A stretch of 64,000 bases of DNA from Gymnothorax reevesii (Eukaryota; Chordata; Actinopteri; Anguilliformes; Muraenidae). The notes under the pieces were generated by a model, which was given only the letters and a program-made list of their open reading frames with translations, was not told the origin of the DNA and did no database searches. The DNA is taken from positions 37,775,430 through 37,839,429 of the forward strand of contig CM056588.1 of assembly GCA_029721435.1 (NCBI GenBank). Reading direction: 5' to 3'. Below, piece by piece: positions 25,739 through 37,077 of this stretch; positions within the stretch are counted from its first letter, which is position 1; the number at the start of each line of letters is the position of its first letter. Made by a program: the position numbers and the translations under genes.

Positions 25739-25933
25739 CTAGATCTTCCAGTCTCCAAGCATGTTTTTTCCGAGGCATTGCTTCAAGGATCTCAGCTCCT
25801 TAGCATTCAGCTTGCTTGCAATGTATTTTCCTCTCTGTGATCGGCTTGTGATGCTGTCAGTAAGATTTTGCTGGTTGCCATTTGATTCTATGGGGTCTAA
25901 TGTTTCCAACAAGCTTGAAACCACCCTAATCAC
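25739..25933 (-). CDS. unassigned coding-like frame, 64 codons
   Basis: The minus-strand frame reads LLETLDPIESNGNQQNLTDS, then QRGKYIASKLNAKELRSLKQ and CLGKNMLGDWKI, before a stop. The composition (mixed charged and aliphatic heptads, no low complexity) looks protein-like, but I do not recognise the family. There is no ATG; the frame opens at a GTG after an upstream TGA. No convincing splice sites were seen. It may be a piece of a decayed transposon gene or chance. Confidence 0.2.
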   Translation of the reverse strand: MIRVVSSLLETLDPIESNGNQQNLTDSITSRSQRGKYIASKLNAKELRSLKQCLGKNMLGDWKI

Positions 25934-26472
25934 ACAAACTCAGCCTGAGCTAAAGCCTTGCATTCCCAGAGCATCAAACTGAGTCCATGGGCCATTTGCA
26001 TGTATTTAAATAATGCAACAATATAAATGCTTAACCGGTTTGTTTGTGGTATTTTCAGTATAGGGTTGAGGGAGGTAAGATGCCTCCCTTAAAGGCAAAG
26101 AAAACATACAGTGAAAATAATTTTTATCTGAGAGAACAGTCCTTGTAGACCTCTAAACAGTTGACAAATATTTTTTGCGATTTCTGCTTTGCTGTGTAAA
26201 AAAATGCAGACTCGAAAAATGGCATTATGGAAAAAGCAGTGGGTGCCGCCATTGTTACTGTGAGAACAAATTTCAACCAATCAGAAATTCTGAAATCTTC
26301 TGCCCAGAGGTCGGTGTGATGACACATAAGCCCATCGCACAGTTGAAATGTAGCAAAACAGTACTGAAACGTCCGAAAATATTTTGTTGTTTGACGTTGT
26401 TGTGATAGAAATTTGCCATCAGTCTTGCAATGGTTATCATCAAATTAACGGAAATTTATGGATACGGTGTCA

Positions 26473-26602
26473 AAATGCCTCAATGTGCGGCGTTTGAGTG
26501 TTCCAAAAGTGACAGCTCGAGGGCTCTGTCCTGGCACCAGTTCACATTACGCAATCCCTACGCTACTGGAACCACTGCCGTCAGCATCGCAGCACAGCCA
26601 TG
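26473..26602 (+). pseudogene. THAP-like zinc-finger start, broken
   Basis: From ATG at 26473 the frame reads MPQCAAFECSK, then SWHQFTLRNP, ending at TGA after 43 codons. An initial MPxCAxxxCSx followed by a SFHxFPxxP-like segment is the N-terminal pattern of THAP domains (C2CH zinc fingers) found in P-like and some other DNA transposases. The second half of the domain is missing or out of frame. It is probably a remnant of the outer element's transposase. Confidence 0.35.
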
Positions 26603-27589
26603 ACAAAATGACGGAACTCTCGAACTGGGATTTAGCCGTGTTTGATAGCGAAATATTCGCTCCAAAAAAAAATTACAAAAATTATTGGTTGAGTTTTTTG
26701 AACTCCGGAATGATTACTTTTTCAGCAAGAATGTTCATAACTGAAGGTAAACAACATGAATTAATAATTGCTTGAATGGATACAGGGCTGGATCCAGCCT
26801 GCTCTTACAGGGGGTGCATTGAAAATTCCTGGGGGGTGTAATGGTACACAGTGGTGGTCTAGTTTCCAGTGGTCGGTATTCTGAGGCCTAAGGCCTAAGC
26901 CGCCTCGTCGGGCGTGGGTAAAAATCAATAGAAATAAAATCCTGCATACACACTAGCCTGCGAGCAGGCTCTCTTGTTTGCGATGGGAGGGGGAGAGGGA
27001 GGGAAAAGAGATCCAGCACGAAAGCCGGGGCTTTGTGAGTGCCCCGCATTCGTACACGAACGCAGCATTCTGTGGTAGACTTTGACAGTTGAACACTTGC
27101 AGTGCTGTCGTTAGACTTTGGGGGCAATCATTGACAACAATTAGTCCTGGCTAATTCTAGATGGTTTTCCTTTATTAACGCCTTTTCCAATTCAAGAATA
27201 ATCAAGAGGCAACTGAAGACACAAATCTCCCCCCATGCCATCTAAAAGCGACTAAATAATGGGGTACATTTCAGTAGAGAAATACAGTGTAATTATTATT
27301 AGGTTTATGGCACTCATTTCAGAACTCTTCAGCGAATGAAGGTAATTTTGGTGACTAGTACATGGTTTCGTCCATTTACATTTTCCAGTCGGACAGCTGT
27401 CTATCTTTACAGCAAGTTGCGTGACCGTGCTGCAAAAACAGGTGTATGTACTTGTTGCCGAAAATTACCCCCATTCGTAAAAGAGTCCTGAAATGCTGCT
27501 CTCGCTGCAAAAAAAAACTAGGCTCATGCCATTGGAGGCGACAGCTTGGGGTATGATATAGGGGTATGATATGATATGATATGATATAT

Positions 27590-28150
27590 ATATATATATA
27601 GACTATCATTTGAACTTAATTTCAGGTCAATCGGACAAATAGTTCTGAAGATATAGCCAAAATGGTAATTTTCCATCAAAAAGCACCACCCGCTGGAAAA
27701 ATATTGTACCATACAGGTATGATGTCATCATGTGACACGCAGTTGCACGTAGTTTTATGTAAATTGGACAAATGGTTCCAAAGATATGGCAAAAATGGTG
27801 AATTTTATGTGACAAAGCTCCACCTTGTGTCAAAAGTTTTAACCAAACAGGTATAATGTGACCGTGGGACACATCCTCAGGTCATGACCTTTCATTTGCA
27901 CTTGATTTGAGGTCAATCGGACAAATATTTCCAGAGATATGATTAAAAACAGTGATTTTTCAGTTTTTGGCCCCTGGTGGCCAATCTCGAAATTGTAAAT
28001 TGTCAAAATTGGAATCAGTTCTTCCTCTTGATGACACTTACTTATGTGCAAAATGTGAAATTTCTAATTGAAATATTACTGAAGTGTTAACATGTAGGGC
28101 GGCGCGCGGAGGCGGCGATCGGACTAAAAACATAACATCCCCGGTTCGGG
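27590..28150. repeat. three-unit tandem block 'ggtcaatcggacaaat'
   Basis: Segments starting near 27601, 27734 and 27885 share the order 'tttgcacttgatttgaggtc', 'aatcggacaaat', 'agatatg', 'aaaatgg'. The period is about 133-151 bp. The block ends in GC-rich 'ggcggcgcgcggaggcggcg' and 'ccccggttcggggat'. It lies inside the hAT element and was probably inserted as a separate repeat. Confidence 0.6.
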
Positions 28151-28521
28151 GATATAAAAATTACGGTTGCTGAGTGCCAGTGCATAGACCTAATTAGTCT
28201 AACCACATTGGCAGGTTGTTAGGGGCGGAATTCAAAAACCCCTGGCTTTCGTGGAGGCTCTCTTTTCCCCCCCTCTCTCCCTCCCACCGCAAACAGGAGA
28301 GCCTGCTGGCAGGCTACATACACACCGGCCCTCTCACCATCATTCTGAACCGTATTTGAGCTTGGCTTCCATGTGAATATGCAATGACTGATTCGGGTAT
28401 GCCATCTAATGATAGAATAGTGTAACTGCGTGCAAAAATAGAGCAGGTCTATGTCCGCAGGCATCTATATCTACAGTACACAAAGGGGTTAAACCCAACA
28501 ACATTTGATTTCTCCATCCTA

Positions 28522-30866
28522 TCACAGCATTAATTTCCTGTCCTTCTGGACAAAAGCTCTAACAAACTCATCCATGTCTAAATTCTTTGTTATGACCTTC
28601 TCATGAGCAAATATAACCAAATTATTCTTTCTCTCATGTAGCATTGTGCGGCTAAATGGTGTCAAGACACAAGAAAGTGTGGAGAATGAACTTTCACATG
28701 ATGCTGACGACACGCCAATGATTTTTGCTGTGATGTACACTGTGTGCAGCTCAGGAAATGCATCCTTATAGCCAGTGAGCTCTTTGCATATACTAGAGAG
28801 GTCAACCTGTGCACCACCTGGGAATTTCTTGCTCAACATGGGCCTGGCCACAAGAATTTCATTTTTTAAAGAATCCATTTTTGCACCAGCAAGCAACTGC
28901 ACGGGGTTAATGACAGTCAAATCCAGAAAAGATGCAGATTGAGGAAGCAGACAATGCACTGCCTTCATCGGGTCAAGGTTTCGCTGAGAGAAACGATTTT
29001 TAATTTCGGCAATAGCTGTGTGCAATATAGTAAGCAGAGCTCTTTTTCATTGTGTACCAATCTCAGCGTGATTGCCCTGACCAACAGCAGACAGAACAAC
29101 GCTATCTCCAAGTTGCTTGCTCAGTGTCCTCTGTCTCTCACTTTCAGGGGAGGAAACTATATCATCAGGTGAATCCCATGCACTGTCTGCACGCATGTCT
29201 GTCAATGCCTGCAAAGAGGCACTGATGACATTTCCTGCACTACAGAGGTCTACTGAATGGGCCTGCAGAATGGAATTGGCTGGTTTTAAGGCACCAAGAA
29301 CCTTGACTAGGAATGCACCCATTTCAAAGAAATTTTGTCTCCTCAGTTGCACTAGTAGCCCTGATGCCTCGGTGCAGATGTCCATTCCAGCAGCAGTGTA
29401 TTCAGAAACCACTGAGAGTACACTCACTATTGCCTGCTGATTGTCCACTACACACTTGGTGACATCATAATGACTAGTCCACCGGATTTCTAGTCGTTTT
29501 TTCAAGGAGGGTACGTTGTATTGATTTATTACGTAATGGCGCTGAAAGAAAGAATGCTGTGCCCCCGACAACACAAATAATGTTTTAGCATGTGGCTCGG
29601 CTTGCATTGCCACAGCCAGATGCAGCTGATGGCTGTAACAGGGAATGTACGGTACATCCCTGCCTATCTTCTGCTACAACAAAGCCTGCACACCCCCTCT
29701 TACACCACTCATGACAGAGGCACCATCATAGCACTGACTGATTAAGTGATCAGTACTATAACCGCAATCAGAGAGGTGTTTGAGGATCTGAGTTGAGATA
29801 TACTCAGCGTTCAACTGAGTCAGGTCCAACAAACCGATCAGATGCTCCTCAAGTACAGAATTGCAGATTAAACAAATCATTATTGATAGATTTTCTATTT
29901 TGCACCTGTTCCGTGTCCCATCAGTTTTAATGCAAAAACCTTTAGTGTCAGCATGGTCATATTTGTTTTTAATCTGAAGCAACACCAAATCTGCCCGGGT
30001 TTCAATGATGTCATTTTGCAAATTATGTGAGGTATACTTTGCATTTTGAGGTATACTACTGGCTATGTCTTTACGCTTAGCATCCTTTGTGAGTGTGTAC
30101 TCAAACAGCTTCAGGAAAAGCCCAGCAGAGAAATCATCATTCATAGACAGAGGGCTCTCAGAGGGGCAACTCATTAACAACAACAAACCTTACAGTTTCC
30201 CCTATGCTTTTAATGTAGTATCTATTCTTCTCAATCTGGTTTTGGCCCAAAAGGTGAGCAATAGTTTCTCCGGTTGCCTGTCTGTCTCATTTCTGCCAAT
30301 GATTATGAGGCTTGTACATGGCAATGACTAGAGGCATGTTTATTGAATCCCCTGTCAGATTCTAAAGCGGTTTTCCAATTGGTAAAACCTCGTCTAGTGA
30401 ACGTGATGTCTTTGTCATTTGTATCCCCAAACTTTCGACAGGGGAAACAGAAACGTGCATCTTGCTTAACTGAGTACTCTAGCAATGGCCGAGAGCGGTA
30501 CCAACTTGGGTTGAATGCCCGAGGCTCTTGGCTAAACATTCGCATGGGGTACGTCATTAACACTGACAGCGTTGGAGCGCTGTCATTAAGACCATGTTCG
30601 CTGACTGTATCGCCTGCAGTTGCATTTATCGCCAGACCAGGACAGGAGGAAGAGCCAACGCTAGCACGCTCTGTCTGCTCTTGAGTTAGTCTTGCATTCG
30701 TGTCGGAGCTAGTGGATGCTATGGGGATTAAAAATCGATACATAATTTCTTTCCCCTTTTTCTTTGAGCAAACTCGTACACAAGGAAGAAAGAAAAAAAA
30801 AGGACTGGGTTCATAGTCGACCCGAGTCACGCAAGCAAGGGACGCAAGTAACTCACTCCTTTTCAT
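28522..30866 (-). pseudogene. hAT transposase (ZMYM1-like), TTF zinc finger, broken
   Basis: Four minus-strand pieces lie in order. 30866-30303 holds a TTF-type zinc finger (WYRSRPLLEYSVKQDARFCF, then FTNWKTALE and KHASSHCHV). 30186-29674 is DUF4371-like (VLLQIKNKYDHADTKGFCI, then CYDGASVMSG). 29613-29047 continues the RNase-H-like core. 29025-28522 ends with the hAT dimerisation motif (SSASCESSFSTLSCV). The last three share one frame, separated by single TAG (about 29674) and TGA (about 29047) codons. The first joins by a frameshift with extra stops at about 30190-30300. It therefore cannot encode an intact transposase and must have been mobilised in trans or decayed later. Confidence 0.85.
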
Positions 30867-30868
30867 AG

Positions 30869-31259
30869 GGCTGGTTCATACTCTACGCTAGGTACGCGAG
30901 CGAACGCGAGCACAGGTCCGTTCCATTCCGTTCACAGAGAAGCCTGAATGCGCGTCCCTTGCTGCGCTGTGCCTCGTTAAAAAGCAGTACACTGCTCGTG
31001 CAATAGGGGGTAGCAAAGTCTTCTCCTTCTCCTCCTCCTCCTTTTTTCTTCTTGGTGTGTTGAACACAGCGTAATGTGCATTATTTGCTTTATCTCCCCT
31101 ATTGGAATGTCATGGAAATACCCGTGTCGATGCGTCGCGTTACAAAAATTTGGACGACACACTTTGCTACGAAAGGACGCAAGATGGCTACCTTACGTTG
31201 CTCGATGTGTTGCCCTGCGTTCGCGCTTGCGTACCTTGCGTAGAGTATGAACCGGCCCA
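30869..31259. mobile_element. MITE with gggctggttcatactctacgc TIRs
   Basis: The left end 'gggctggttcatactctacg' is mirrored at the right by 'cgtagagtatgaaccggccc'. 'ata' lies on both outer sides (a weak 3-bp TSD). The interior is rich in CpG and 'gcgttcgcgcttgcg' motifs. Related right-end sequences recur at about 31878-31899 and, more diverged, at 31985-32147, so more than one copy or a duplicated end is present. No coding capacity. It is probably Harbinger-like or hAT-derived. Confidence 0.6.
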
Positions 31260-33907
31260 TAGTGCACACAGTGTACGCAAGCCGCACAGGCGATACATGA
31301 GATGCAATATACCACTCACACAATAGGGGGTAGCAGCGTCACTGGTGACATTTCGGCTGACATTCCGTGTTACATTCACTGATCAATAGAATGACTGGAT
31401 AGCTGACTGACTACGAGTCTATCTTTCCAGCGCAGCAAACTATTAGCAAGTTATTTGGCAAGAGAATTCATTAACTGTCATTGCGATGGATATATCGTGA
31501 ATAAGTGAACGTTAAATGGTTATTATCGGTTTACCTTAACATGACACCTTAGCCAGCCATCATCAACTAGTCAAGGTGGTCGTCACTAGAATATAGCCTA
31601 CTTCAAATTAGTAACCCTTTGCGTTAGCCTAATTTATACACAAGATTTCACGACTGCATCTGACGTTATCAATGAGACCCATGTCATACGCCATAACTTT
31701 TTTTTAAGCCAGCATCATTGATACACAACGCTGTTTTATAATAGAATGGGCTTACAAATCCTGTAAAACAAAATTTGGGCTGTAGATGGGATAATTGGCT
31801 CATTTACGGAAAGCTAATCTTCCCACGGAGGTGAGTGCTGAGGGTACGTGTAATTTACCACTGGATGTCTCTATCTTGCGTAGAGTATGAACCGGCCCTA
31901 ATAACCAACAGTATCAGTCTTCTTCGATTATGTGGGCGAAAAAGTGTATATTAAATGCATCATATACATTACCGCAGCCGTTGGTGATGGATGGTATTAC
32001 ATGCGTTGCTGCGTCGCGTATTGAAAAATCAGACTACACAATCGAACGCATCATGGCGGCCAATGCATCGTGAAGCGTTGCGATGCGTCTCGATGCGTCT
32101 CGATGCGTTCGCGTTTGCATGCCTTTGCATCGACTATGAATCTGGCTTACCTATTTGTGCTGACCGAAAGACTGAAACAACAACAAAATATTCAAATAGT
32201 AGAAATAAAGATTTAAACTGAAATCAAGGTATTTGTATTTATTTAAAGAAACTAATTGTACAATCAAAAGTTGAAACGGTGTCCAACACAGGTGGTAGTT
32301 GAAGACACTTGATACGAGACGACTGAAAACTATCTGAAAAATAATTCTGGGATTATTTATATGTGACTGTGGAGGTGGGGTGAGAAACTACGTTGCCAAT
32401 ACTCAACCAGCCAATCAGAAACATTAAGGGAATCCATTTGAAAAATACTATTCAATGATTGAATTAACGATCTTTAGATTTTACCTGAAGCATGCAGTTA
32501 ATATGCTGATGTTACGTCAGCAAGTCAGGATGGGGGCGTGGCAGGAAATGTGGGGGGGGGGGGTTGTAGCCCGCCCCTGCACCACCCTAGATCCGGCCAT
32601 GAATGGATAGTATGTAAAGTTGGCTACCACATCTCAAAAGATCTGTGACATAGTCACTGTAGATTTTTTTTATGTTCAATTACTTTTTTAAAGAAAAGGT
32701 CATCTTACCCTACTCCTGGGGTAAGATGCCCTTCTGGATGGGGTAAGATGCCCCTAATCTAGAATAACTTGAAAAACCTAATACATACTGATTTTATTGC
32801 ATTTCACATGAGTAATTATCATATTATAGCTGTCATAATTGGCAGGTACACATCATACAAAAGATCAACATCTTTTTAGAAATTTCCTTGCTAAAGAAAT
32901 GAGGAAAGAAAGAGATAAATTTTCCTAAACTTTACTTTCTATTGTCTGACTGAACACCAATGCACAAGTGATGGCAAGGTACTGTTGGCATTAAATGCAT
33001 CAAGGAAAAGATGGTTATATCTTGTGGAATACTAAAAAATATGAGGCACCTCATTAGATAAACATGTAGCAGTATACAATGTATATGAGTATCCATGAAA
33101 AGTCATTAAAACTAAGAGTGACCATAATGCATTTCACCAAATATATTTCATTTTAGGCCCTCATTGATGCATATACGATTCATTATTGTGTAACTCCATA
33201 TGGCCTACTTGAAACATGTATGGATACACTTAACTTTCCATTCCCAAGTTCTTTATAAAAATCATCATGTCTGATATATATTTCCAATAAATAGAACAAT
33301 TTTTTTGGAAAAAAAAACCTCATAAATCAGAATGAATATGACTCAAAATGGGGTTGGAGGCCTTCCCTCCCTGTGGGCATCCTACCCCAATACAAAAAGC
33401 GCATCTTACCCCCTGCACCATCATCTTGTTTTTGGCTCATTAACCCCAATTTCTCCCATTATCACCGCACAGGACCCCCTCATACATAGAAAAGGCTTTA
33501 CAGAGTTACACTGACATGTCCTGCAGACTCCTGAAGCATTCAAATACTTGTGGCAAAATGAATCATTTGGTCAATTTTTATAAGAAAGAGTCAAAACACA
33601 AACACTTTGAATACTCACATGACACTTGCTCAGTTGACTCATCTGTTGCTGGGCATTTCCCTCCAGGTGGCAGTGCATTTATATAAATCAAGAGCCACCT
33701 ACTCGGCACAGCTGAAATTGAATTATAAGCAAAGGGCATCTTACCCTCAGGGGCGTCTTACCCCGCTCTACCCTAATTATCCACTTAATATTCAACAGTC
33801 ATTTTCAGATAGAATCTTTGTGCCATTCCGCATGAGTACTGCAAGCTCAACAGTGCAAGTGGGGTGAGTGACGCGTTTTTCTTTTTGTATTGGCCATTTG
33901 ACACTTA

Positions 33908-33985
33908 GAAAGACATCAGGTGGTGTAACCTTGTGGTTAGATTGTAGCGCTGCATCCTAAGCAATCTGGGTTCAATCCCTGCTGT
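33908..33985 (+). mobile_element. tRNA-like SINE head fragment
   Basis: A box-A-like 'TGTGGTTAGATTG' followed about 35 bp later by a box-B-like 'GGTTCAATCCC' gives tRNA spacing. No cloverleaf typical of a functional tRNA could be drawn by eye. It is probably a SINE head or tRNA pseudogene. Confidence 0.35.
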
Positions 33986-33989
33986 GTGT

Positions 33990-35370
33990 ATGTAGTACTT
34001 ACTTTGGCAGTAATAGCATTTTATTTGTATTAATAATTGCTGGGGTTTTTGTTTTTACTTTTTTTTAACAATTTTTTTTACATTGCCTTTATCTTCATAA
34101 TTTTATTTATTTGCTTTCTTAAATAAATTGGTTCCAGTGGAGTCAAACCTCATTTTCTTAGTATGTATTATCTTTGACTGGGAAATTGTATAGTCTACAG
34201 GACTGACAGAAATAATAGTAATAATAATAATAATAATAATCTAAAATTCTAAAAATAAAAAAGTGGTTCTACTTGGATGGAATGTATGCCTGCCGTGACA
34301 TATAAGTGAAATTAAATGGTTTTCACAGTTTGGTACCTGAAAATATGAAACGACACAGTGTCAGCTTGGAGAGGCCACCTTGACATACCCAAACTAAAAC
34401 CTCTCTAATTTTACTCTGATTTACTTGGTTAGAATAAACGTTGGTACAGATAATGGAGAGATTCAGTGCGGTAATTTCTTAGGGGTTGCAGACTGCAACT
34501 GAATAATGTTAAGACAAATAAAAGTAAAACTTTGTTTGGTGCAAAAAAAGATGTTTCATTTATACTGTGTTCCATCTTCATTTACTCTGACTCAGTGACA
34601 TATACACTGGTTTTTGCAACACAACAGAAATCCCCAAAATGTTGCCTTTATTATGATGCCAAGATTATTCAAATCCACCAATTTGTTGCACAGATTTAGT
34701 CATTTCATTTCGGGCAAGTCATTTTCAAGCCAAAGGCTCTGGGCTTAAGGGGATAAAACCTCCGTCAGCCTTTTAAGTGCTTTTCGTCAGTGATGACCAC
34801 TGATGAGCACTAAATAGAATTGTCTCCAGATATGCAGAGAGCAACACTTACTGTCAAATGTTTTTGTACAAACACCATTTTCAAGCAGTCAGAGATGGAG
34901 AAATGAACTCCAAACACTATTTGTTCTTCAGGAAATTATGTAAATTTTAGACCGATCAGACTGGCAACACTGCTGTAAAATGCCCAGCAGATAAACATAA
35001 TTCTTTCCTTTTAGGACAGACACAAGGCTCTGAAGGTTTACACCTAACACAACTCTGTAACAGCAAGCATGCGCGGTACTTGGGGTTAGCTTATTCTTGA
35101 TTTTCTGTCCAATTTGAGCCAGTCTAGAAGGATTTTCCATCCTTTGTTGTAAAATGTAAATAATTTGTTCACTTGCTTACATTTTCCAACTCCAATATTT
35201 ATTTGTGTCCAAAATTGAAATCACTATCTGGTGAAATAACAGCTTATTTTTGACGTCTAACTGTTCACATCTTTCCTTGTGCCACATGCAGTCATTTACT
35301 TAAGTTAAAACTGCTTGTATTTCACTAAAATGAGCAAGAAAAACATGATTAAAGTGTTCCAAAAGTTTTT
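33990..35370. other. intronic AT-rich DNA
   Basis: A short (TAA)n tract lies at about 34207-34240. No coding sequence or transposon ends were recognised in the remainder. Confidence 0.45.
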
Positions 35371-35374
35371 ACTG

Positions 35375-36255
35375 GTACTGCATGTCTGGTCAATGAGTAC
35401 AAGTATCTGGGGATTTGGCTAGACAGCAACCTGTCATTCACACATCATATGACTAAGTGAGAGGCCAAGATAAATTGGTTTTGTTTAGAATGCAGTACTT
35501 TTTCACCTCCTCAGCCAGAAAAACTCTTGTGCAAATGACCATACTTTCCTTATTTGAGTATGGTGACGTAGTTTATAGGTCAGCATGCAAAGGTGCGCTT
35601 AACAAACGATGTTTTATATCACCTGACCATCCGGTTTGCCACAAATGCTCCGTTCAGAACTCACCACTGAACACGCTACTCCTCCATAAATTAGCCATCT
35701 TTACACATCCGTTGTACTATTCACATGGTTCACACTCATTAACAAGACCCTTCTGGGCTTTTCCCCTCTGTATCTTTGTCATTTGATACACACCTCCACT
35801 CCCGCGTACAGGACTTGCTCTGCTCACCGCAGTCTTTTAAAGGTGCCCAAAACAAACACTGCACTGGGTTCTTCGTCTTTTCAGGCTGCTGCGGCCAGGA
35901 ACTGGAATAATTTGCAGAAGGGACTCAAACTGGAATCATTTACTCCCCTGTCTGCCTTTAAAGGCTGGATTATGGACGCTCTGAAGGAGACATGCTGTTG
36001 TCCCTCTGAAACTTAATCTGGGTTTGATGGAGCATCTGCACTGTTTTTGTTTCACTTGATTATTGTATTATTATTAGTATTTATTATAATTTAGTTCATT
36101 CTTAGTTCTGTTTAATATTACACTGTTTTTCTTTTCAGCCCCCTTCCTTTCCCCCTTCAGAGGCCTCCTGCCTCTTTTCAGGCCAACATTGCAAATAAGA
36201 ACTTGTTCTCAATTGTCTTGCCTGGTTAAATAAAGGTTAAATTAAAAAAAAAAAT
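35375..36255 (+). pseudogene. 5'-truncated L2/Rex-like LINE, 3' end
   Basis: The fragment opens in the RT thumb region (VNEYKYLGIWLDSNLSF), then meets a TGA. Shifted frames give SARKTLVQMTILSLFEYGDV and, later, AAAARNWNNLQKGLKLESF, the usual C-terminal 'WNxLP' region of these LINEs. The 3' end is 'ttgcctggttaaataaaggt' followed by 'taaattaaaaaaaaaaa', the typical 3' tail of fish L2/CR1-group elements. Several frameshifts make it a dead copy. Confidence 0.75.
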
Positions 36256-37077
36256 AGTAGCTAGGTGACCAAAGTATACCAGCATGCTTTAAAATTAAAT
36301 TTGTAAAATTCAAGCAGTTTAAGAAGAGGAATTAAAAAAATTCCTCTGTGGTAATATCAGTGATTGATATCAAATTACAGAAAGCCATTATTGCTAATGA
36401 AGGCTAATATCAAGGGTGATTTTCTCATGGGTAATATGGGTGTTTGAAAGTCCTCTCATTCAGCAAAAATAAACAACAAGTTAGAACTTGTGTTTACTCA
36501 ACTTCACTTAGCCTAAAATATTTTTTGGCCAAAAGATTTGAAAGAAACTCAGGCAAATGTACAATAACAGAGGAAAAGAGGACAAAGGCAAAATGCTTTT
36601 TCATGGCAGTGTACATCAGAATAATCTAAGTGGGGCCATCAAATGCCAGTTTGAAACATGTACCAGTATATAAACCTCTTGAATATATGATGTACAGTAT
36701 TTATGGGTGCTGTGGTATTGCCGCACATTGCTTCAGTTTAAACCACTGCTGAGACTCTTCTTGCTCTTTTGATTTATTTCAGCTTGACCCACTGGGAACT
36801 ATCAGGGAAAATTTTTCTCTCCATTATTTGCAGCTCTGTATTGCACACTGGAACCCAGAGTATTCTGGGTAACTCACCATTGTTTCTCATTCAGTTTATG
36901 GGCAACAAGCTTGGAAAGGAGCCTGCAATTCAACCATTGTATTAACAGTGCTGTTAATTCGTTTCGCGTCTGGTGTGAAAGCAACTTTCGGATGTTAAAT
37001 ACATTGGTATGCTAGCTATAACATTATAGATATCAATGTCTTTTCTTTTTACCCTCTTTAACATTATTTCGACAACA

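Larger units (their letters stand above)
26783..32601 (-). mobile_element. 5.8-kb hAT element with 8-bp TSD aatggata
   Basis: The left terminus CAGGGCTGGATCCAG is matched by the right terminus (inverted CATGGCCGGATCTAG). Identical 8-bp repeats aatggata flank it at 26775-26782 and 32602-32609, diagnostic for hAT-type insertion. A broken transposase lies inside on the minus strand (28522-30866). Two insert-like blocks also occur, a three-unit repeat at 27600-28150 and GC-rich inverted-repeat units at 30870-32150. The right subterminal region contains 'gtggggggggggggttg'. Confidence 0.88.
26061..33775. mobile_element. outer DNA transposon with ggtaagatgcc termini
   Basis: The left end (agggttgagggaggtaagatgcc) is mirrored at the right (agggtagagcggggtaagacgcc on the minus strand). 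Further subterminal copies of (g)gtaagatgccc lie at about 32705-32755, 33380-33415 and 33735-33765. A short THAP-like reading lies near the left end (see 26473). A hAT element at 26783-32601 interrupts it, leaving about 1.9 kb of its own sequence. The superfamily is undetermined (P-like or other THAP-bearing type possible). No clear TSD was seen. Confidence 0.6.
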
